In this document: positions 36,401 to 49,600 of the stretch, one piece after another
Layout of the letters: each line of letters begins with the position of its first letter
Position numbering within the stretch: the first letter of the stretch is position 1
Origin: Zonotrichia leucophrys gambelii
Lineage: Eukaryota > Chordata > Aves > Passeriformes > Passerellidae
Reading direction: 5' to 3'
NCBI RefSeq assembly: GCF_028769735.1
Contig: NC_088172.1
Location: forward strand, 67,232,631 to 67,296,630
DNA length: 64,000 nucleotides
Position numbers and translations under genes: made by a program
Notes under the pieces: generated by a model
Told to the model about the DNA's origin: nothing
The model's input: only the letters and a program-made list of their open reading frames with translations
Databases searched by the model: none

Positions 36401-39400
36401 GGCATCTTCCCACCTTTCCTCTTTGGCAGCACTGACAGATCTGTCCTTTACTTGGTAGCATGCTCCCACTAAATGTTACAAGTGTTTTTGTATGTGTTCT
36501 GTCATACTTAAATGGCTAACAGGTTTGCAACAGACAATTTCTTAATAGTCAGAATGTGAAACTCATTTTCTTGGGAAAATAGAACAGCATTATTTCTTTA
36601 TGAAAACACACAAAACTTCCACAAATTTCTGACTATAATAGACATAGTGATCTACAGTTTGAATGAGAGTATGAGCTGGTTTTGTTTGCATGGGAAATTT
36701 AAATTTTGACTTTCTTTGTAAGCCCAATATAATGGGAATTTTCACAAGCATGTGAATCTTTATAATCCTCCCTAATCTTGTAGCATGGGATTCCTCTCAA
36801 CATTAGCTGCTAAAAGTTAAGTATCTCTCCTAAGGGAGTAATCTAGGAAGTAATTTCCCACCCTCCCCCCGCAGATACCATGCCAGGGATTCATCTCACC
36901 TGTTTTACTCACCTATCCTAGAATGGGATAAATGGCAACCTGGAGACACTTATCTCTCTTTCTTGACTACAGAAGGAGCCTAGATGACTGGCTTGGAGAA
37001 GCCACCTGATTTCTAGGTGGCTGTAGAGCAGGGGCACTCCCTATTTTGTCCTTAGAGTATAAGATGTAGTTTTCAAAGATATATTCTTAGTGCTGAAAGG
37101 GTTGATAATGTTTATGCACTCATTGTGCAAATAACACCTTTCTTATTAGTTGGTGTTTCGTGTATGGATTCGTGTGCACTGAGATGATCAGTATTTAGGT
37201 GTGTTATTTTCTGTCTCAAATTTCTTTCTGAGAAGCACCAAGGCAAAACTGAAATGTGTGCATGAGGTAAGTTACAGAAGGTTCCCTTCTGAGCCAAGAG
37301 GAATCAGACAGGTACTGAGTTTCTCTACCTTGGTGGCCAAGGGGGCTCCTTGAAGTGCCGAGCAGCAGCAGTGAGGAGTGAGGGGCTTTACATTTAGTAC
37401 AAGTGGAAAGTAAACTACTCATTTGGGGATGTTTGCTTTGATATTTTTTTTTCAAACAGCAAAAAACAGTGGAAAAATTATTAAAAATGAAGGAAAATCA
37501 AAGAGAAACATGGAGAGCTCTGAATTAGCGCAATTTTGATCTGCTTTCCTTGTAGTCTTGTCATGCCAAAAGCATCAAGAAACTCTCAAGCTTCAACTGG
37601 TAATGTTTTGGTTAACTTGCATTTGGCAAGATAGAAACAGAAATGGTACAGGAGAGCACCCTGGCTGTGGATGGCTGTAAGACAAATGTTGATTTAGTGG
37701 AGCTGAATGGGTTGTTTCACCCACATTGTTTTATACCGTGACAATTGCTGAGAAGATCCCTCAATTCTCTGGGCTGGACTCTTGATTTTCCTCCTCTTTT
37801 TGCAGTGCTATAATGCCATTAAAGTACTTTGTCATTTCAGAAAAATAGTGACAAGCTGGTAAAATCTTGGTTTGGGAGATTGTAACCTGCTTTGTTATTT
37901 TCTTTTTTACAATTTCAATGTAAAGGTGAAAATCTCAGTTTGTATCACATTTCAGTAAAACTCTATGCTTCCTAATTGAAGAAGTAAGGCACAATCTATG
38001 AGTGACTTTAAGAGGCTTGGGTAATTTATTGAGGTTTTTTGGATAGGAGATACAAAATATTTTACAGTTGATATAAGGATCTCAAAACTGTATATGTTTC
38101 GTACAGTGGTTTTGGCTGAAATAGAATATATTTTTTACTCTTTTTTAAATCTTGCAGACTTTGTTCTCAAAAGTAAGTCAATGTGCTTTTCACTCTGTTC
38201 TACTGGAAAAATTTGTGATTTGACAAAATAGTGTCCTTGTTGCAAAAATCTGAGAATTCACACGTATTTTCCTCAGTGAGCCCATTTGCCTGACATCAGC
38301 CATTGTGTTATGCATTCTCCTCCAAGAGAGAAGTTGAAAAGGAGTGAGAGAGAGACAAAGAGGAAAAGGATCACAGTATCTCAATTTTATTTTCTTTCCT
38401 GAAGAGTATTCTCTTTGGACAGACAGTAATTGTAGTTTCTAATGACACAAACTTGAAGGGAAACAGAAGAAGACTACAAACAGGTTTATGGGCCTATCAG
38501 CAGGAATATGTGGCTACAAATTGCAGAGTAAATGAAACAGCCTGTTGTTTCCTAAGCCTGAGTTTGTGAGTGTTATGCCAAAGTATTTGAGGAGGAGCTA
38601 GAGCACCAGGCGGTGTAAAGGATACCTGCTGGGCCCTAATTGGTGCCCACTGTTGTTAATGGCTTCCTGTGGCTGAATGTTTACTTGTCATTTGTTTTGT
38701 GCTTTGTTTCCCAGCTACTGGAAGGGAAAAAAAATACTGACCAAAACTTTATTTTGCTTTTAAGTGGACATCCTTGGACAGCAAATACCCCACTGCAAAT
38801 TGTCTTGTACTTCAGACTACTCCTTAGTCCTTTTAGGCTTCTAAAGTTACATTTTCTTTGAATATTGTTTTTGAATTTGAAAAGGCAGCAGACATTTTTC
38901 AAGATATATTATTTATATATATTATATAATAAATTATATATTATATGAAATATATATTTATTGTATACAAAAAATATGCAATAACAGTGTCTGGGATTTT
39001 GCCTAGTAGAAGGCTTTGCATGGTTCAACATTTGAAATATACTACAGATAACACTGGTTTATTTATAAGCATCTGTTTTCCTAAAATGCCCATTTCTCTT
39101 ATAAATCTCAATTTTTTTTTTTTTTTTTGAATGTCTGTTGAAGATGAAGAAGAATGAAACCTTGCATGCTCAGAACTTCCTTACAGAAGAGTGCCCCTTA
39201 TGTGATACAGCTGCTGTCTGGTTTAGTGTTTTGTTTTGTTTTTCTTCTAATCCAAAGAGACCAAAAGAAAACTACACAGGTCAGTGTCTCAGACCCTTTT
39301 CTAATCCTGTTCTTGGTTTCCCTAACCAGAGAGCCTGTTAGTATCAGCCACAGTGTGAACACCTCCCTGCTGTGAAAAAGGAGTGAAACCTCTGTTTTTA

Positions 39401-42400
39401 ACCAGGACAGCGAATACTTTGGGGGGAATCTCCACATATACATGTTACTGATGAAGAAGGAATTAGAGCAGTAAAACATCCTAATCCTATAATCTTAAAT
39501 CCTCTGCTTCTCCTACACTGGGATGTGGTGTTGGGGTACCTTTTGAGTAGTGTCAAGCGAAATTAGTTTCAGTGATCCTAGAGAACAACACAGACTTCTG
39601 GGAAAAAATAATTAATTTAGCAATTTATTATTACTATGGGAATGTTTAGGTATCTGTCCTCTGTTCACAGGGGTGTACAATTTACTATACACAAACATAA
39701 AATGGTTGCAAAGGCCTGAATCAGTGTGCGATAAGGCTGTTTTTGAGAGCCAGTCCTCCAGCAGGTTTCAGACAGTGTTTGAGATGCCCTCAGAGGCAGA
39801 CGAGACAATGTGGGAGAAGCTTTCATTGAAGTGCAGAGCACTTTGTCTGGGCATATAAATCTCATTCCTTGATTGCCACTGACTCTGGTTTCAGCTCTGT
39901 TTCACCCACATATCTCTCCCATATGCATTTGGCTCATACACCTTGCAGGTGCACTCTCCACAGTGTATTATCTCATGTTATTTTGTGTTACCAACCTAGA
40001 TAACACTGTCTGGAGCTCCTTTATCAGGCAGGGGGTTTGGAAGACCTGAAGGAAATTTTACACAGTGTAGAAGATGAGGATTTAGGTATGGAGTTTGAAA
40101 CATTTAATCTGTGCTGACCTAGGTACTGAGAGAGGGGGAAGGAAGCAGGCTTCAAAATGTTCTTAACATATAGCCAGGCAGATTTTCCACTTTGCAGGCT
40201 GATCTCAGGAAAAGAACATCTAACTAATCTGGGAGCCCTTTCCTGTAATTCCTGAAGGATCTTGATGAGTAAGAAAAAGAAGCTGCTTTCCTCTGAGTGG
40301 AATGATGATGCTCAGAAAACAGCAAAGGGAGGGCTAAACCGATTTGTCCCATCTGCAAGGGGAAGCTTGGTATATTTTAGGGTATTCTCACTCCTTATTA
40401 TATCTCTAGAACATCTTCTAAAATTTAGCAAGGTACTTGCTATCTTTTTTTAGTTCTTGGGTTTGAGTATTTACTAATCTAATATTTTCATATCATCTTT
40501 CTCAGACTGGAAGGTTGAAGAATAAACTACAGAACCAACAGGATTGTGAATACTTTTGGCTGCTGTTTCCACTGGGCTGTAATAGTTAACAGCTCAAAAG
40601 AAAACCTGAGGATACAAAATCAAAAAGTTGAGTTTCTTACATGCTTGGTGGTAGTTGAATATTTAGGCAGTTTAGTTGGGGGGAGGAGGGAAAGGAATCC
40701 CCAAACCAAAACTGACTGTAAAAAGTGAGAGCAAGAAGGCAGCAAGAAAAGAAGCCAGATCTTTAAGTGTTGTAGGAGTGTGTAACTCATTAGCATCAAT
40801 GGATCAGTGCTCATTTGTGTCACTTGAGAATCAAGCCCAGTAATATGGTGTTGTCCCTTTAGTGTAATTCTTCTCTCACTCTTTTTTCTGCTTGTTAAAC
40901 CAAAAGCATCCCAGTCTCTAGAAAAAGGAAAACTGAACTACATATTGAAAAGACACATGAAATGCTAAAGTGGAGAGTAATCCAATCTTTCAATTATTTA
41001 AATAAAAAAGAAGCCTCTATGCCAGAGTATGTAGAGAGTCTGATTAATTTGCTCAACATGTGAACAAGTGGTTTTCATGACTTGACTGTACTACAGCATG
41101 ATTATTCAAAGACATTATTCTTTGGGTTATCATGAGAAATATCTTGACTTTTGGTTTTGACAATTTATGTATCACTTGCTCATTCTGATCCTCTTAAAAG
41201 TCACTGAAATAAGGAGATCTAGTTCCTGGCTTTTGCTATCTTGCTTCTGCCTTAAACTTTTCCTATTTTTTTTTTTTTCACATCTGTGTGTTGGTTTGTA
41301 CCCTATTTTTTACAATAATCCTGCAAATATGGACTTGGTTTACCTCAGCTCTTTTATTAATCTAAATTTGCCTGTTGAATCAAGGCTGTCAGATATATGA
41401 AACAGGGTAAAGGAGTTGATTAAAACTGTTCTCTTGCTTTTTGTTGAAATGTCTCAATCACTCTCAGTAGATCTGGAACACGGATTACTCTGCCTATAGC
41501 ATAAAATGTCTTACACAAATATATGATTACTGTGATGCTAAGAAAATTTTTTAAAAAAGAGATAAATGCTACTCTAGGAACTGAGTACCCAAGTGCTGGA
41601 AAACTGTTAAAATGAAACCATTTCACATTACCAGTAAAATTCTAATTATGGTTTTTCTTTGACTTTAGAGTGGTGTCTTCCAAAAGTTTGCCTTCTGGTG
41701 GCTTTGTAAGATCCATTATGGAGCAGCTGGCCCTGGTTTCTCTAAGCAAAGGATGTGAGCAGCTGAAAAAGGCAAGTAACTTATGTTCTAGCTAAACAAA
41801 ACACTTGTGCTTTCAAACAGCACTGCTCAGACTGGTGTTGTGCCACCCAAAGTCCCTCCTCCCTGAGCTGTGCTTCATGCAGGACAACAGGGGAGGCAGC
41901 TCCCATGATCTACTGTGGCAGGAGACCTGCTGCCTCATTCCTTGTGGTTGGAATGCTTCTACAAAGGCAAAATTAATTCTTTTACTGATAAATGTTTCCT
42001 GAAAATAACCATTCTTCCAGCAGAACAGCATTTTTGCCTGTCAAGCTGTGGCATCACTGTGGTTTTGCTAGACTAGTTGTGCCCCATGGTGATGGAATTG
42101 CTCCTTGGCTTCCCTGCAGTTTTCTTCAGCCAGATGGCTCCTGGCAAGGTTTCAATTCAGACCTAGGCTTAGGAACATGCTTATCCAGTGTCTCAGCTCT
42201 TTGTACCTTCTCCATTGTGCAGAATGATGTTTAACACCCTTGTAAACACAAGGAGAATTTGGGGTGATCCTTTCATTTTACTGTAAATTTGAGAAGGAAC
42301 TCGTGTACATCTGAATACTTTGGGAATAACATAGGTTTCTAGACTAGGAAAATTCCCTGTCAGGTTCAGGGACCTGCTGCTCCTGATAAGGGTGAAGCCA

Positions 42401-42925
42401 AAGATCTAAGGGAAAGAATTTTGGTCAATATATCCAGGTTTTTGATGTTCCACACAGAAACTAAGTGGCACAAAGGCAGTGAGAATGTTTAGGGGTGTGT
42501 AAGTTGAAGAGTGACGGAGATAAGGAGGGAAAAACTGCTTAGAAGAAACTTCATTGGAGTTTGCCCCAATCTTGCTAAACACCTTCCCTTCCAGCTCATG
42601 ATGTCCCTGTGCAAAAGTGCTGTAAACTGAAAATGCAAAAGCGGCAGGTTTAAAGGATGGTGATGAAGAATGCTTGGAAAGACTCACTAGCACACCCAGT
42701 TTTTAATTACATTAATCAAAGGGATTCATTCTGACATCTGAAAACTATTTTGGTGAAAATAAAATCGCTTTTCATATAAGTTGGCGATGAAAAATGCTTG
42801 GCTGAAATAGCAGCAGGATATAAAGGAAACCAAGCATCTCCCATTTTTGCTTTAGGCCCCTTCTCACCTCCTCCCCTCAAGGGCCCTTCTTTCCCCTCTT
42901 TGTGTACAGTTCCCTGCAGCTGTGC
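30441..42925. other. Long intergenic stretch without recognised genes
   Basis: Predominantly AT-rich. It contains TATA-rich simple sequence (31350-31402, 38903-38972), poly-T runs (39111-39128, 41268-41279) and many short frames. Small hairpins were seen at 36277-36295 and 36314-36331. No exon, RNA gene or named transposon could be supported. The GC-richer part at 30.6-31.0 kb could be an unrecognised repeat. Confidence 0.45.
38903..38972. repeat. AT-rich simple repeat (TATATT-type)
   Basis: About 70 bases are made almost entirely of alternating TA, ATT and TAA units. Confidence 0.85.
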
Positions 42926-43005
42926 CCTGCCAGATGAGCCGGGGCGGGCGCGTTCCTCACACCTCCGTGCGATGCGCTCAGCGCTCGCCCTCCCTCCCAG
43001 CCTGC
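42926..43005. promoter_or_regulatory. Small CpG cluster with GC box
   Basis: Roughly 80 bases carry a cluster of CpGs, including ccggggcgggcgcgttc and gatgcgctcagcgctcgccc, in otherwise CpG-poor DNA. A GC box (ggggcgggcg) lies at about 42941. No gene is attached. It could be a small promoter, an enhancer or a repeat remnant. Confidence 0.35.
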
Positions 43006-46000
43006 CAGACTTGGCAGCATTTCTTGGGCCAGCCTGTCAGGTTGCTGAGGATAAGTGAGGGTTTCATTTGCAGTTTGCAGTCTTTTCCTAAGAGAAGTCA
43101 AAAGGGGGTGTATGATTATGAACTCAGTGGTTCCATCCATCTATCTTTTCATGAAGTCAGTTCTGTCCAGAAGGTATTTCACATGTTGGGCCTACTAAGC
43201 TCATTTATATTGCAAGGGACAAAAATAACATCCCTTTACTGCAGCAATAAAAAATGTGTTGATCCTTGCTCTCTTGTAATCTTAAATCCAGATTATTTTT
43301 ATTGTACATAGGTGATCATTTTATCTTTGAATTTACTGTTCTGGGCATATGAGTTGCTGTATAAATTGTCAAGGTTTTTATATAAATTAGGACACAGTTC
43401 TAGAATAGAATTTTTTATTTAATGTCTTTTACAAATTTAGAGCCTATTTATCAAATGTTAACCCATGCATAACCAAATTAAGTGGTTTGAAAGAAAAGAG
43501 ATGTGTGGGTTGTTTCTTGGGGGCGATTACAGAATATAGGAATATATTTATATACAGTAATTCCTATATCTGAATATAGGAATATACTTTATCCTGTATA
43601 GTTGACAATAGGGCTGAAAGTTTAATTTGTAAAAACAATAAGTGTATTACCTAACCCTTAACCTTTCAGCAATTTGGAAAAGCTTAGCATTGATAAATGC
43701 TGGCAGTATTACTACCGGTTAAAGGTGTAGTTGTATAAATGAGAAGTGGTCTACCCAGTTTTGAAGACCATTTTGCAGTAAAGGAAGATAAGATTTTGAA
43801 ATGATTTCTCTGTTTTTATTTTCCCACATTTTTTCCCCATGATTCTAGTGATGGAACAGGAATCAGAAGTTAATTTTTCTTTCAAAGAAGTTTATTGGGC
43901 TTGAAAGGAAAATAAAAGTGAAATGGCTAGGGAGTGTTGTGAGATGAAACTTTAATTATCTTTTGGCTTAATTTTAATATACCTTTTTGATTTCCTTAAA
44001 ATGAGGCAGGTGTTCTTAAGTGATACTCCATTTGATGTTGTGCCATGATACAGCTTTGTCCTCTTCTCAGAAGGGCTTACACCAAACACTTAAGTAACTG
44101 ATCATCAGAACCACTTTTTCCCTAGACTTGTAGTGTATTCGTCACACAGACAAGGTATCAACATCAGCAATTATACAGTGTTTGTGTAAAGGACTTTTCT
44201 GCTCCCCGTCACTCACCCATTAAATCTGTGGGTTGCTTTCTGGTTTGGCTCAAGAGAGGTGGTGTAAGTTTTGCCCCCATGCCACAGAGGTGGCAGAGCT
44301 CCCACGTTTGTCTGATGCCCTCACCTCCAGTAGTGAAGAATGGCCTTGCCAAAGCCCAGCTCTCCCCTGGGCAGCTCCAGCTGGGTCCCTTGCAGCTGAT
44401 GTCACTGTCGAGGCTGCACATTGCTCCTGTGGCAAGGATGCAGGTGACAAGCTAGATTTGAGTTAAAGGATTTAAGCTATAAGGCTGAGGCTTTTAAGGT
44501 GGCTTCTAATGTGAGAGGAAGAGATGACTGGTTTCATGTTATAAATGCTTTTCTTTTGATCAAAAGAGGGCTTCAGCCTCCTGTCCAGTCTCAGACCCAG
44601 TCCCTTTCCTTCCAGTTAGACCAGAGCAAACGTGCTGTGTGGAACTCTACAATGCATCATGTGATGCTCTTTCCTTTGGCCCACAGCATCCTGGATGATA
44701 TCAGATGGTATCTTTGGGCTGAAGGCTGGAAAATGGCTTGGATAAGCAAATTTCACTCTTCTTTCTCTCTTTGCACCTGCCAGCTACATTCTCCAAGCTG
44801 GAGGCAGGAGTAGCTTGCAGTGAACCTCTCTGATGAGAGGACATCATACACAGAGGAGAGGGGCTCGGGCCACTGCCACTATTATTCCACTGCCATAAAA
44901 GCATGTTCATTTCCACTTTTACTGTCTGGGCAGACATCTCTATAAACTTCATCCATTCTTTTAATTACTTTTCATAGACTTCAGGCACCAGCAGATGTCT
45001 TTAGGAGGATTTAGATTAACTCTTGTGCAGTGTGCAGAGCTGGCAAGGAGAGCATGAAAGAAAGTTGAAATTGCCTGTTAACAGAGCAAAAGTGAAAACA
45101 CACAAGTATAATTGTTCTTTATTTAAGGTAAAACCCACATGTGAACTACTGCCTAGTCTGGATTAGCTGCCAGGAAGCCAAGTCATGCACCTAGAGAAAG
45201 CCCTGGGTGATTTCCCTCCATGACAACACCCTGGGCTCCCAGCAGGGTAAGTGACAGCAGAGAACAGATCCTGAGTGCTGGCAGTGAGAGAGCAGCCTCT
45301 CTCAGCTCATGGAAACAGGTTTATTTGCAGCCACTTTTGGGTGACTCTCTGTAATTGCTCCAAAGGAGGGGAGGGTTGGCTGGGGTGTCACCAAACCGTG
45401 AGGGGGCCTGGGTGGCCTTTCATCCTGCCCCAGGCTAAGGGTGGCCACACAGACCCTGTTTGCCTGAGCCAAGGCAAATATGCCTTGGCTCAGTGCTGGT
45501 TTCTGTGTGCTTGGCTGGGGCTGAAGGGATTGTTCACAAACAGGTGAGAGAAAAGTAAAGAGAAGAAATGAAGGGGCAGCCTCTAATGCATAAAAAGGAG
45601 AAAAGGCCATTTGAAAATTACTTGAAAACGCCTGAGCCTTTCAGGCTGTAATACTGGCAGGATGAAAGATGAGCAAATGAAGTGCAGTCAAGGTATTTTT
45701 ACAAAGTTATACTCTATGGAAAATAGAAAATTCAGGCTATGAGTTTAGATGGAATGGTTGCAATAAGTCTGCGCTTTTGGCGTGTCCAGCCTGAAGCAGC
45801 TTAGCTGTGGTCCCAAGAGAGGAGTGGGGAAGGAAAAGCAAGAGGGGAACACAGCACATACACAGATTGGCTTCTGGATGCTGGCTTTCCTTCCTCCTAG
45901 TATTTTGCACTTTAGGAATATATTTCTAGTCACACAAGGAGCTGCAAATACTTATGATACTGAGCCACTCTGTAGAGATACACTTGCATTACATAGGCTG

Positions 46001-46617
46001 TAGGCAACCACCTGGGTTGGGTGCAAGTCTATGGAAAGGCCCAGAAAGCTTTTGTTTTTCTCTATGAAATGCAAATGGAATTCAATCAAAGGCCTGCTCA
46101 CAAACTGGCACTACTTTAAATGTATCTCTGTTTTTTAACTGATACAAGCAATTGATGTGGGTTTTACAAAGACATTGCCTAGAGCATTTCCTGGTTTTGT
46201 ATTGTTGCCCATAATATACAGAGATATATTCAACCACTGTATTAATATTTGCTTGCACTCTTAGGTGCTCATGCTCACAGAGAAAATATCCATAAATGTT
46301 AGTTCCATTTCATTTTCCTTTAATTCTCTGCTCCCATTGTAAAAAGGCAAGTCTTCTTTCAGTTTTTATTTGATTCAGCTGTACTCTTCAGCTTTGGTTA
46401 AATGAGGATCCTCTGCCTCATGAAGTTAAAAAATAATTATTTAAAATAATTTTTCTCTCCAGTTCTTGTTCTCCAGTTTATGGAAAGGCCAACCTCTTGC
46501 TATTATGAGAAAAGAGAATTTTTATGGGATTGCCACAGGGAGCAACCCTAGACTAGAGGAGAACCAGATCCATAGCTCACATTTCAATACTTCTCTTGAG
46601 TGTTAAAATGAAAAACA
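43006..46617. other. Intergenic, no gene seen
   Basis: This contains a short palindromic/direct-repeat patch built on gaatataggaatata at 43534-43590 and a perfect hairpin at 45464-45493 (listed separately). Otherwise nothing is recognised. Confidence 0.45.
45464..45493. repeat. Perfect 13-bp hairpin
   Basis: CTGAGCCAAGGCA (45464-45476) and TGCCTTGGCTCAG (45481-45493) are exact reverse complements around the loop AATA. It is not followed by a T-run and has no evident gene nearby. Confidence 0.85.
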
Positions 46618-46675
46618 AAACAGAATAGAATAGCTCAGCTGGAAAGGATCTACAGTGAACATCTGTCTATCACTA
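46618..46675 (-). mobile_element. Short CR1 3'-end fragment, minus orientation
   Basis: The text cagaatagaatagctcagct followed by ggaaaggatctacagtgaac and atctgtc resembles the reversed 3' terminus of avian CR1. Only about 55 bases can be followed. Confidence 0.6.
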
Positions 46676-49600
46676 TGAACAACAACAAAAAAATCCATAT
46701 GCAAAATGTTTTACAAAAAATCTGTAATTCTTGTGAATTTGTCCCAAATAGCTATTAAAACAATTACAAGATAGGTAAGGAGATATTTTCTTTTATCTTG
46801 AAAGATGCTACTAAATCGAATAAAGCTCTGCAAGTGAATGACATTTGGCTGAATAGCAAGAAAACAGATTACTTTTTCAGATGTAACTTATACTTGGAAC
46901 AGTGTTTGTGTCTAAGCAGAATTGTATGTATTCAACTGCTGAATGTCGGAGCTTTAATAAAACCCACCTCAGGCATAGAAGTGCAGTCTGTGATCTTGGT
47001 GTAGGTGAAGAGCCCGACATTGCTGGAGACAGAAACGTGCCAGACAGCCCTGTTGTGGAGAGCAGGGGCTGCAGAGGAGCAGCTTGCCTTGGCCTGGAGG
47101 CAGGAGACTTTCCTGGCATGGGCACCAGCTGCCTCACGCTGCTGAGCTTCTGTGCTAGAAAGCTTCCCTGATGGAAGCAGGCTGGTTTACTGGGGATGGC
47201 AGAGCAGCAGCAACCCCTAAGGAATGGTTTGTGGGTCTGGCATGAGAAGAAATCAGTGAGAATGCCGAGAGGAAACAGGTGTGGCTCAGTTTTCTGAAAT
47301 GGTGGAGGATCCTGCATCAGTGGCATTCATGTCACTCCTGCCTTTCCTTCATGCTCCTCAAAAAATAGATCTGAAACATACAGATGGTTGTTTCAATACA
47401 ATGATTGTGGCCTCTCCCATTGTAATTATTTTAGCTGAAAGTAAGCTGAAGGAACTAAAAGTCTAAGTAAATTTCTTCACTCTTATTCTAGGGAAATTTG
47501 GTGTTTTTGTAGTTCTGTTGTCTGTCCCTCTTTCTGCCCTTTCTTCTGGGTGCGCTAGATTGATTTGTATCAGGTTCCAAAAAGGTTTGTGAAAACTGGT
47601 ATTTAGGAACAGGAGTGGGAGTCAGGCACAAATCTGAAGAGGAGATTTTCAATACAAGTTGCTTTTCAAAATGTTGCTTTGAGGATGTGTTCATCATTGG
47701 CACTGCAAGAAGCCAGCAAGTGAAAGCTTTTACTCAGCTTTAGCACACAACTTAGGTATAACAGGGCAGGAATTGAAAATTCAGCAGTACAGGAAGGAGA
47801 GTCACAGAGGAGATAGAGCAACAATTTTTGTTACTGCTGCTGCATTTTTTTAAATGTAATTAAAGTTTCTATTAAGTTATTACCTTACTATATCTAAGTG
47901 CAACAAGTCCTGGGAGTGTGATGTATTTGTGTCATTCAGTTCATCACTGGTCCAAAAAGACAGAAACAGTGAAGAACTGAGGGAGAAAATACTTTTAGTA
48001 GATCGAGATGGGCAAACATATTGTCTGGATTTATTTCTTTTATTGAACTGAACCCACCACAGGAGGAGAGTTTAAAAGGCAGGAAATATTACAGCATTGC
48101 TAGACACAAAAAGTAGGTATTGAAAATTGAAGTTGTAGAAATGGGAAGAATTTTGCTGCTAACAGCAAATGGAGAAGAGGAAATAACATCAAAGGAAAAA
48201 GTGAAGCTGCTCAGTAATAACTGCAAAGTTTAGTTTTAAACAAATAGTCATCCTTCCAGGGCAGCAGATCAGAAGTGTTATTAAATGTGTAGTGCTAAAC
48301 TGAGGCAGATCACTTTGGTATTGAGATGCAGATTTGTGAGCCATTTACCTAAAGGTAATAGTTATATCAGTGTGAAGAGGAGAGGCTTCCTGAGGAGAAG
48401 ATACAGAAAATGACACCTAGGATAGAGCTTTGAAGAGCTTTCACAGACAGCACAAGAGATAGTGGAGAATGAGGAGCCATTCCAGGGTGCTGGGAAATCC
48501 ATATTTGTGCTGGGCTGCAATGGAACATAGAGAGTGATTTTTTTAGGACTGGGGGCATTAGAAGTGCCCACATTCTGCTCCTTGCAGCCTAGATCAAACT
48601 TATGACTCTTTGAGTTTATATGTTAAAATAAATGGGATATCTCTTCCTTCAGAATAGACATAAATCCCTCAAAATAGGGACCAAAGCCAAGGTAAGTTTT
48701 AAAGGAAAAAAAAAGGATGACAAGGAAGGCTGAGAGTCAGGAAGGAGAAATTTAGTGCAGACTGTCATGTAGCTGAGAAGGGGACAGAACTTAGTGTGGT
48801 GCATCTAGTGCTCAGCATAGCAGAGGAAGAGGAAAAAGAAAGGGGCAGGTTGGGTCAGGGAAGAGGGGCTGATTGTGAAGAGGAACATTAGGCTAACAGA
48901 AGGATGAAGTTTAAATACTAAGGAGGGCCTGGGACCTGGAATTTTTTGTGTCTGGTGACTACTACAAAACTTGAATCTTAGTAAGTGAAGACTCTGACTA
49001 CCCTCTCTTCTCTCACACATGAGTTTCTAATAACAACAAAATAAATCCCCACTTCATGCTTCAGGCAGCCTTTCTTTCCCAGAGCACACTTTATGTGTGG
49101 AATAAACTTTATGTTTATTTCCTGAAAGAGACCCTGGGCTTTCCACCTCCCAGCCATGACTGCCATGCAGCTGCTTTGGGAGAAGCAGGGCTGTGGGTGG
49201 TGGGTCCTGGCCCCCAGTGCAGGCACAGGAAGAGAGACTGTGCTTCTTGATGTGCAATTTTGAGGAACTGCATTTTCTGAGGACCCACACCAAAATTCTT
49301 TCACTTCTTAGTAAAAAAAAATAATCATTAAAGCAGGCCCTGATAGGCAAGAAATTGACATCAGTCATGTAAATAAACTTTCTTCTCTTTCCAGGCCACC
49401 TTCCTCTGGCATCCACAACTCCCAAATCAGAACCTACTGAGCACCAGCTGCTCTTGTTTTAGCTCTCTCCAGAGCAGCTGAAATTTATGTGAAATTCTGC
49501 TTTCTAAAGTTAAATGTGTTAACATTCATTTCATTCTAAAATTAGTCTGAACTTCAGCAGCAAATAGAGTTATATGTGGAGTGGGAGATGCCAGAGAATC

